Source: Streptomyces sp. ISL-36 (GTDB lineage Bacteria > Actinomycetota > Actinomycetes > Streptomycetales > Streptomycetaceae). Taken from it: 64,000 nucleotides of DNA. Every line of letters starts with the position of its first letter. Position 1 is the stretch's first letter. Below, in pieces: positions 58,589 through 64,000 of the stretch. Under the pieces are notes generated by a model. The model made no database searches and was not told the DNA's origin. It saw only the letters and a list, made by a program, of their open reading frames with translations. The stretch covers positions 1-64,000 of the forward strand of contig NZ_JAGGOS010000036.1 of NCBI RefSeq assembly GCF_018614205.1. The letters are read 5' to 3'. The position numbers and the translations under genes were made by a program.

Positions 58589-59047
58589 ATGGCGATCGAG
58601 GTCGGCACCAAGGCCCCGGATTTCGAGCTCAAGGACAACCACGGCCGCACCGTGAAGCTCTCCGACTACCACGGGGAGAAGAACGTGGTGCTGCTCTTCT
58701 ACCCCTTCGCCTTCACCGGCGTCTGCACCGGTGAGCTGTGCGAGCTGCGCGACAACCTCCCGAAGTTCGTCAACGACGACACCCAGCTCCTCGCCGTCTC
58801 CAACGATTCCATCCACACCCTGCGCGTCTTCGCCGAGCAGGAGGGCCTGGAGTACCCGCTGCTCTCCGACTTCTGGAAGCACGGCGAGGCCTCGCGCGCC
58901 TACGGCGTCTTCGACGAGGACAAGGGCTGCGCCGTCCGCGGCACCTTCATCATCGACAAGGAGGGCGTGGTCCGCTGGAGTGTCGTCAACGCCCTTCCGG
59001 ACGCCCGGGACCTCGACGACTACCTCAAGGCGCTCGACACCCTCTGA
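58589..59047 (+). CDS. Peroxiredoxin, AhpE/PrxQ-like
   Basis: 152 residues, thioredoxin fold. The peroxidatic site is PFAFTGVCTGEL with Cys 46; a second Cys at 51 (GELC) is placed as in PrxQ-type resolving cysteines. It reduces peroxides to water or alcohol. ATG 58589. It lies directly upstream of the TerD cluster, consistent with a shared oxidative or metal stress response, though a gap of 180 bases separates it from the first terD. Confidence 0.92.
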   Translation: MAIEVGTKAPDFELKDNHGRTVKLSDYHGEKNVVLLFYPFAFTGVCTGELCELRDNLPKFVNDDTQLLAVSNDSIHTLRVFAEQEGLEYPLLSDFWKHGEASRAYGVFDEDKGCAVRGTFIIDKEGVVRWSVVNALPDARDLDDYLKALDTL

Positions 59048-59227
59048 ACCGCGACGCCCACCGCGACGCCCACCGCGACACTCGCCACGAAGCCTCGCCA
59101 CTCCGACACCGGCGAACATCGGGGTGAATCGCCTGTCCTGGCCGGGAACCCGTCACTAGGATCCACTCGTTGATCCGATGCCAACGCACGACGGGGGCGC
59201 TGCCCCTGGAAACCAATGGAGGGACTC

Positions 59228-59803
59228 GTGGGAGTCAGCCTCAGCAAGGGCGGCAACGTCTCGCTGACCAAGGAGGCCCCTGGCCTGACCGCCGTCACCG
59301 TCGGTCTGGGCTGGGACGTCCGCACCACCACCGGGACGGACTTCGACCTGGACGCCAGCGCCATTCTGGTGAGCGCGGAGGGCAAGGTCCGCAACGACCA
59401 GGACTTCGTGTTCTTCAACAACCTGAAGAGCGCCGACGGCTCGGTCGAGCACACCGGTGACAACCTCACCGGCGAGGGCGAGGGTGACGACGAGCAGGTC
59501 CAGGTGAGCCTGGCCACCGTGCCCGCCGATGTCGCCAAGATCGTCTTCCCGGTGTCGATCTACGACGCCGAGAACCGCCAGCAGTCCTTCGGCCAGGTCC
59601 GCAACGCGTTCATTCGCGTCGTGAACCAGGCCGGCGGCGCGGAGATCGCCCGTTACGACCTCTCCGAGGACGCCTCGACCGAGACCGCCATGGTCTTCGG
59701 CGAGCTGTACCGCAACGGCGACGAGTGGAAGTTCCGCGCGGTCGGCCAGGGCTACGCCTCGGGCCTGCGCGGCATCGCGCAGGACTTCGGCGTCAACGTC
59801 TGA
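59228..59803 (+). CDS. TerD-family stress protein, copy 1
   Basis: 191 residues. Standard Ter[14 protein letters not shown] at the start, [10 protein letters not shown] and [16 protein letters not shown] forming the two Ca2+-binding loops, and [23 protein letters not shown] at the end. TerD proteins bind calcium, confer tellurite, phage or stress resistance, and influence Streptomyces differentiation. GTG 59228 follows GGAGGG. The next gene is a close paralogue. Confidence 0.94.
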   Translation: MGVSLSKGGNVSLTKEAPGLTAVTVGLGWDVRTTTGTDFDLDASAILVSAEGKVRNDQDFVFFNNLKSADGSVEHTGDNLTGEGEGDDEQVQVSLATVPADVAKIVFPVSIYDAENRQQSFGQVRNAFIRVVNQAGGAEIARYDLSEDASTETAMVFGELYRNGDEWKFRAVGQGYASGLRGIAQDFGVNV

Positions 59804-59820
59804 ACCACGCGACACTGATC

Positions 59821-59855
59821 CGTCCGGCGCCGCACTCTCCGTGCGGCGCCGGACG
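59821..59855 (+). terminator. Perfect 15-bp hairpin between the two terD genes
   Basis: CGTCCGGCGCCGCAC (59821-59835), loop TCTCC, and its perfect complement (59841-59855). It starts 18 bases past the first terD stop and ends 49 bases before the second start. It has no U-tract, so it may be a terminator, an attenuator, or a processing/stability structure. Confidence 0.65.
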
Positions 59856-59903
59856 TGCCTCATCAGCAGGACACGGCAGTACTCACCGGGGAGGAACCAC
59901 ATC

Positions 59904-60479
59904 ATGGGCGTCACGCTCGCCAAGGGAGGCAACGTCTCCCTCTCCAAGGCCGCACCCAACCTCACCCAGGTGCTGGTCGGCCTCGGCTGGGACGCGCGCT
60001 CCACCACGGGAGCCCCCTTCGACCTCGACGCCAGCGCCCTGCTGTGCCAGTCGGGGCGGGTGCTCGGGGACGAGTACTTCGTCTTCTACAACAACCTCAC
60101 GAGCCCCGAGGGCTCCGTCGAACACACCGGGGACAACCTCACCGGCGAGGGTGACGGCGACGACGAGTCGCTCATCGTGGACCTCGGCAAGGTCCCGGCC
60201 CACTGCGACAAGATCATCTTCCCGGTCTCGATCCACGAGGCCGACAACCGCGGACAGACCTTCGGCCAGGTCAGCAATGCGTTCATCCGCGTGGTGAACC
60301 AGGCGGACGGTCAGGAGCTGGCCCGCTACGACCTTTCCGAGGACGCCTCCACCGAGACGGCGATGATCTTCGGCGAGCTGTACCGGTACGGCGGTGAATG
60401 GAAGTTCAGGGCGGTTGGACAGGGGTACGCGTCCGGCCTTCGGGGCATCGCTCTAGACTTCGGGGTCAACGTTTCGTAA
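59904..60479 (+). CDS. TerD-family stress protein, copy 2
   Basis: 191 residues, the same length as copy 1 and collinear without gaps. [26 protein letters not shown] and [17 protein letters not shown] are intact; the differences lie mainly in [25 protein letters not shown]. The pair is a tandem duplication old enough to have diverged. ATG 59904 follows GGGGAGGAACC. 30 bases ahead of the DUF475 gene, so the two are cotranscribed. Confidence 0.94.
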   Translation: MGVTLAKGGNVSLSKAAPNLTQVLVGLGWDARSTTGAPFDLDASALLCQSGRVLGDEYFVFYNNLTSPEGSVEHTGDNLTGEGDGDDESLIVDLGKVPAHCDKIIFPVSIHEADNRGQTFGQVSNAFIRVVNQADGQELARYDLSEDASTETAMIFGELYRYGGEWKFRAVGQGYASGLRGIALDFGVNVS

Positions 60480-60509
60480 AGCCGCGTACATAAAACGATG
60501 GGGTAGACA

Positions 60510-61652
60510 GTGGTTCTGAAAACCTTCGGGTGGTCGTTCGCCATTACGGCGGTCGGCCTCGCTTTCGCCGCTTGGCAGTGGGGGTGGGAGGCGTTCGGGG
60601 TCGTACTGATCCTGTCGATCCTCGAGATCTCGCTGTCCTTCGACAACGCGGTCGTCAACGCCGGAATCCTGAAGAAGATGAATGCCTTCTGGCAGAAGAT
60701 CTTCCTCACGGTCGGCATCCTGATCGCGGTCTTCGGCATGCGGCTGGTCTTCCCCGTCGCGATCGTCGCCATCAGCGCCAAGGTCGGCCCCATCGAGGCC
60801 GTCCAGTTGGCCATGGACAAGCCGGAGCAGTACGAGGCGCTGGTCACCGACGCCCATCCGGCGATCGCCGCGTTCGGTGGCATGTTCCTGCTGATGATCT
60901 TCCTCGACTTCATCTTCGAGGACCGTGACATCAAGTGGCTCGGCTGGCTGGAGCGCCCGCTGGCCAAGCTCGGCAAGGTCGACATGCTGTCGGTCTGCAT
61001 CGCGCTGATCGCCCTGCTCGTCGCGGCGATGAGCTTCGCCACCCACGCGCACACCAGCGCCGGTTACCAGGACAAGTCGGCGACCGTGCTGCTCTCCGGC
61101 GTCGCCGGTCTCATCACGTACCTCATCGTCGGCGGCCTCTCCGGCTTCTTCGAGAACAAGCTGGAGGAAGAGGAGGAGCGCGAGCACGAGGAGGAGGAGA
61201 AGGCCAAGGCCGAGGGCAAGCCGGTCTCCGCGATCGGCCTGGCGGGCAAGGCGGCGTTCTTCCTCTTCCTGTACCTGGAAGTCCTCGACGCCTCCTTCTC
61301 CTTCGACGGTGTCATCGGCGCCTTCGCCATTACCAACCAGATCTTCTGGATGGCGCTCGGCCTCGGCATCGGCGCGATGTACGTCCGTTCGCTCACGGTC
61401 TACCTGGTCCGCCAGGGCACCCTCGACGACTACGTTTACCTGGAGCACGGCGCCCACTACGCCATCGGCGCCCTCGCGGTCATCCTGCTGGTCACCATCG
61501 AGCACGAGATCAGCGAGATCATCACCGGTCTCATCGGTGTCGTCCTGATCGCGCTCTCCTTCTGGTCCTCGCTCCGCCGCAACAAGGCGCTCGCGGCGGC
61601 CGAGGGGAAGGCCGACGACTCCGGCAAGACAGAGGTGTCGTCCGGGGTGTGA
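60510..61652 (+). CDS. DUF475/TerC-like integral membrane protein
   Basis: 380 residues. Nine or so membrane helices with the intramembrane acidic residues of the TerC superfamily: LEISLSFDNAVVNAGILKKM, and in the second half LYLEVLDASFSFDGVIGAFA. The highly acidic cytosolic loop EEEEEREHEEEEKAKAEGK is at about residues 222-240. TerC/DUF475 proteins probably move metal ions (Mn2+ or Ca2+) and work with TerD at the membrane. Start GTG 60510, with a weak ribosome site. Confidence 0.9.
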   Translation: MVLKTFGWSFAITAVGLAFAAWQWGWEAFGVVLILSILEISLSFDNAVVNAGILKKMNAFWQKIFLTVGILIAVFGMRLVFPVAIVAISAKVGPIEAVQLAMDKPEQYEALVTDAHPAIAAFGGMFLLMIFLDFIFEDRDIKWLGWLERPLAKLGKVDMLSVCIALIALLVAAMSFATHAHTSAGYQDKSATVLLSGVAGLITYLIVGGLSGFFENKLEEEEEREHEEEEKAKAEGKPVSAIGLAGKAAFFLFLYLEVLDASFSFDGVIGAFAITNQIFWMALGLGIGAMYVRSLTVYLVRQGTLDDYVYLEHGAHYAIGALAVILLVTIEHEISEIITGLIGVVLIALSFWSSLRRNKALAAAEGKADDSGKTEVSSGV

Positions 61653-61680
61653 CACCCCCGGCAATGAGGAACGCTTCACT

Positions 61681-61711
61681 GCGGGGCGGCCGGTGCACCC
61701 GGCCGCCCCGC
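61681..61711 (+). terminator. Hairpin after the DUF475 gene
   Basis: A perfect 13-bp stem, GCGGGGCGGCCGG/CCGGCCGCCCCGC (61681-61693 and 61699-61711), loop TGCAC. No U-tract. It lies between DUF475 and the TerA-like gene and may separate their expression. Confidence 0.65.
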
Positions 61712-61747
61712 CGCGTATGTCGTGGTGTCGAGTGGGGGTGGGGACGC

Positions 61748-62485
61748 ATGGCCTTCTGGGACGGCCTCTTTCCTGGCAGGACGGCGCAGTTCGACTCGGG
61801 CAGCGCCTCGAGCAATTCCATCGAGCTGACCCGACGGCGTCCGTCGGTCTCGCTCACCAAACAGGGCGCGGCCACCGGCAATCTGCGGGTCAACCTCTCC
61901 TGGCGGATGCGGACCTCGGACATCGAGGGCCGCTCACGCCAGAGCGGCCGGCTGCTGCGCCACCCGTCGAAGCTCTTCAAGCCCGAGGTCGTCCAGGCGC
62001 ACACCCAGGGCGTGGTCAACGTCGACCTCGACCTCGGCTGCATGTACGAGCTGGCGGACGGCAGCAAGGGCGTGGTGCAGCCGCTCGGCGGCTTCTTCGG
62101 GTCCCTCAACGCCCCGCCGTACGTCAACCTGAGCGGCGACGACCGGTTCGGCGGATCGTCCGGTGAGACGATCTTCGTCAACCTCGACCACCGGGACGCG
62201 ATCAAGCGCCTGCTCTTCTTCGTCTACATCTACGACCAGACGCCCGCGTTCGACCGCACCCACGCCAAGGTGACGCTCTACCCGAGCAACGGGCCCAGGA
62301 TCGAGATCGAACTGGACGAGCGCGCCCCGCAGGCCCGCTCCTGCGCGGTGATCACCGTCGAGAACGTCAAGGACGAGCTCGTCGTCCGCCGCGAGGTGAA
62401 GTTCGTGTACGGCTTCCAGGCGGAGCTGGACCGGCTGTACGGGTGGGGCCTGCAGTGGGGGCGCGGCTACAAGACGAAGGCCTGA
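61748..62485 (+). CDS. TerA-like (TerD-fold) tellurium-resistance-type protein
   Basis: 245 residues. The N-terminal 30 residues are Ser-rich. The core resembles TerA/TerD folds: SIELTRRRPSVSLTKQGAATGNLRVNLSW, VVNVDLDLGCMYELADGSKGVVQPLGG (Ca2+-type loop), SGETIFVNLDHRDAIKRLLFFVYIYD and a closing VVRREVKFVYGFQAELDRLYGWGLQW. In Ter systems such members associate with TerD and TerC at the membrane. ATG 61748 after GGGTGGGGACGC. Convergent with the next TerD-like gene. Confidence 0.83.
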   Translation: MAFWDGLFPGRTAQFDSGSASSNSIELTRRRPSVSLTKQGAATGNLRVNLSWRMRTSDIEGRSRQSGRLLRHPSKLFKPEVVQAHTQGVVNVDLDLGCMYELADGSKGVVQPLGGFFGSLNAPPYVNLSGDDRFGGSSGETIFVNLDHRDAIKRLLFFVYIYDQTPAFDRTHAKVTLYPSNGPRIEIELDERAPQARSCAVITVENVKDELVVRREVKFVYGFQAELDRLYGWGLQWGRGYKTKA

Positions 62486-62554
62486 GCAGTGGCCACGGAG
62501 GCGCCGTTACGGACGCCGTCACGGGCATCGTCACGGACGCTGCCACGGGGACCG

Positions 62555-63439
62555 TCAGGGGCGGACGAACTGCGGGCCCATCGGCGGCATCCGGAAGTTC
62601 GGGTCGGGTGCGGGCGCGGCGGCCGCGGCCGGCTGGGGATAGCCGTACGCGGGCTGCGGGGACACGGCCGGCTGTGGATACCCGTAGGCCGGTACGGGCG
62701 CCGGCGGAGTGGTCGGCTGCGGCGGTACGCCCACGGGTACGGGCGCGATCACCGGCGCGTGGACGACCGTCGCGTCGAGGTCCACGCCCGGGGCCGCCAC
62801 GGCGTCCGGGACGCCGCGCTCGTCCGTACGGACTCCGGTGCCCGCGTCCGAGCCCTGCTCCGGAGTCTCGTCCGCGGACTCGTCCGTTCCCTCGTCCACC
62901 GAGATGCCGAAGTCGGTGGCGAGGCCGACGAGCCCCGTCGGATAGCCCTGTCCCACGGCGCGGAACTTCCAGGCGTCACCGCGCCGGTACAGCTCGCCGC
63001 AGATGATCGCCGTCTCCTCGCCGGTCTCCGCCGTGACGTCGAACAGGGCCAGCGGCTCCCGGTCCGGCGCCGTCGCGTCGTACAGCAGGATCCGCAGGTC
63101 GGAGACGGACCGGAAGGTGTCGCCGTCCGAGGAGGCCGCGATCACCACCTGGTCGACCGACGGGTCGAGCCCGCCCAGATCGGCCTCGACCGTGTCGGTC
63201 AGCCCCTCCACCACCCGCTTCTTCGGCAGCCGGCGCACCAGCCCGGAAGGGTGGCGCGGCTGGTTGTAGAAGACGAAGTCCTCGTCGGAGCGCACGCGCC
63301 CGTCGGTACCGAGCAGCAGCGCCGAGGCGTCCACGTCGGGGACCCCGGGGCCCGGGGTCCAGCGGAGCACGGCCCGTACGGCCGCGGTGTCGAGAGGGAC
63401 GTTGGAGCCCTTCAGCATCGCGTGCGTCATGACCGTCAT
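62555..63439 (-). CDS. Divergent TerD-like protein with Pro/Ala-rich YGYPQP tail
   Basis: 294 residues. The N-terminal TerD domain (about 1-180) keeps MLKGSNVPLD, VDASALLLGTDGRVRSDEDFVFYN and [24 protein letters not shown]. It lacks the DNLTGEGxGDDE loop, so the second Ca2+ site is gone. The tail (about 180-294) is disordered: acidic first, then Pro/Ala-rich with two YGYPQPA copies, ending MPPMGPQFVRP. Start ATG 63439, or ATG 63430. Convergent with the TerA-like gene, divergent from the citrate-lyase-type gene. Confidence 0.85.
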   Translation of the reverse strand: MTVMTHAMLKGSNVPLDTAAVRAVLRWTPGPGVPDVDASALLLGTDGRVRSDEDFVFYNQPRHPSGLVRRLPKKRVVEGLTDTVEADLGGLDPSVDQVVIAASSDGDTFRSVSDLRILLYDATAPDREPLALFDVTAETGEETAIICGELYRRGDAWKFRAVGQGYPTGLVGLATDFGISVDEGTDESADETPEQGSDAGTGVRTDERGVPDAVAAPGVDLDATVVHAPVIAPVPVGVPPQPTTPPAPVPAYGYPQPAVSPQPAYGYPQPAAAAAPAPDPNFRMPPMGPQFVRP

Positions 63440-63772
63440 CCTGCCTTCCCGGCCGACCCCCGGACAACGCGGGGGCCGTACCGATCCTCGTGGCGCCCCG
63501 GAAGGCCCCTCAAAGGGCCCCTCAGGAGGCGCCTGGGGCGGCAGCTCGGGACGCACCTCGGGGCGGACCTGGGGCCGCACCGCGGGACGTACCCGGGGCC
63601 GCACGTCGCGAGGCGGTGCGCGAGGCGACGCGCGAAGGGATGCGCGAGGCATGAGACAGATGCGGACGAGTTACCTGGATTTCATGCGCGAGGGGAACTA
63701 AGGACACCCGGACCTACGTACTATTACCGGCCACATGTCGTCAGGGCCCGCAGAGGCAGTCGGGGGAGTTAC
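63440..63772. other. 333-bp divergent intergenic region with Arg/Pro-type repeats
   Basis: No gene is supported, but the minus frame of the TerD-like gene stays open to 63652 and would encode a repetitive Pro/Arg extension (units such as RPxVRP). The DNA shows matching short repeats (GGACGCACCTCGGGGC-like near 63550-63610; GCGCGAGGC-like near 63605-63650). The last 100 bases are AT-richer, with TACTAT near 63718 as a possible -10 for the rightmost gene. Confidence 0.55.
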
Positions 63773-64000
63773 ATGCGTCATTTCGGGCACATCCCGTCCG
63801 CTTCGCGGGCCGGGCTGTTCCACCAGGAGCCGGCCGAGTTCACGGCCGACTCGCCGGCGAACACGCTGGCCGTGGCCCTGGGGGCCACCCTCTACAGCCC
63901 GGCCACCCGGCCGCGGCTCGCCGACGACGTGCGCAAACAGGCCGCACGCGGGGTCGTCTCCATGGTGCTCTGCCTGGAGGACTCCATCGCCGACGCCGAC
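63773..64000 (+). CDS. HpcH/HpaI aldolase or citrate-lyase family protein, truncated by window edge
   Basis: The first 76 residues are visible: MRHFGHIPSASRAGLFHQEP, then LAVALGATLYSPATRPRLADDV and VVSMVLCLEDSIADAD. The last segment is the start of the CitE/HpcH TIM barrel with an acidic Mg2+-binding region. ATG 63773 follows GGGGGAGTTAC. In Ter loci such an enzyme, together with phosphoribosyltransferase and ATP-grasp genes, has been proposed to make a nucleoside-like metabolite (Ter-associated biosynthetic module); the remaining genes would lie to the right. Confidence 0.8.
   Translation, partial: MRHFGHIPSASRAGLFHQEPAEFTADSPANTLAVALGATLYSPATRPRLADDVRKQAARGVVSMVLCLEDSIADAD

Overview
The window is very GC-rich chromosomal DNA from an actinobacterium, almost certainly a Streptomyces. 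The evidence is strong G/C bias at third codon positions (giving long antisense shadow frames), many GTG and a few TTG starts, A(G)TGA start/stop overlaps, tRNA genes without an encoded CCA end, and a gene set characteristic of the genus: matB, the MreB-like mbl, a fasR-fabD-fabH-acpP-fabF locus, DUF3145, DUF3052, homodimeric aceE and a TerD cluster. I see no rRNA, CRISPR array, transposase, integrase or prophage. The region reads as conserved chromosome with small accessory insertions.

Layout. 1-4.9 kb: one half and part of the other half of a heterodimeric ABC exporter, an FGGY sugar kinase and a YtxH-like membrane protein. 5.0-5.4 kb: two tRNA-Asn genes and one CAU tRNA. 5.6-8.4 kb: ohr/ohrR peroxide defence, a GNAT enzyme and an MFS exporter. 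8.5-12.2 kb: a large secreted subtilase carrying a rare TTA codon, hence probably bldA-dependent. 12.2-16.3 kb: fused acyl-CoA carboxyltransferase, malonyl-CoA synthetase (matB) and an MFS carrier, probably a malonate/malonyl-CoA unit. 16.4-20.7 kb: a GAF sensor kinase with a degenerate ATPase end, mbl, and two uncharacterised genes. 20.8-22.9 kb: a MarR regulator facing an NADPH oxidoreductase and a second ohr. 23-33.3 kb: secreted hydrolases (M14 carboxypeptidase, PL3 pectate lyase, GH3 beta-glucosidase, GDSL lipoprotein) with EI24, nitrilase, TetR and aldose epimerase genes. 33.5-40.6 kb: DUF3145, a beta-propeller protein and the type II fatty-acid synthase locus with its PucR regulator.

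40.6-43.8 kb: pirin, a serine hydrolase, and a MerR regulator with an aldo/keto reductase transcribed from a MerR-type promoter. 43.9-50.8 kb: a minus-strand block with a NarL-type two-component system, a membrane acyltransferase, a DUF4429/SHOCT protein and two DUF1023 alpha/beta-hydrolase paralogues. 51-53.4 kb: TetR and a 14-TM drug exporter with a palindrome inside the promoter spacer. 53.6-57.6 kb: I36 inhibitor, K+ channel and aceE. 58-64 kb: DUF3052, a peroxiredoxin and a Ter stress cluster (terD, terD, DUF475/TerC-like, TerA-like, a divergent TerD-like gene). At the right edge a citrate-lyase/HpcH-type gene begins; it probably opens the Ter-associated biosynthetic operon, which lies outside the window.

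Short tandem-repeat arrays (5-, 6-, 16-, 19- and 25-bp units) occupy six intergenic gaps. They are the clearest sequence structure not explained by genes.
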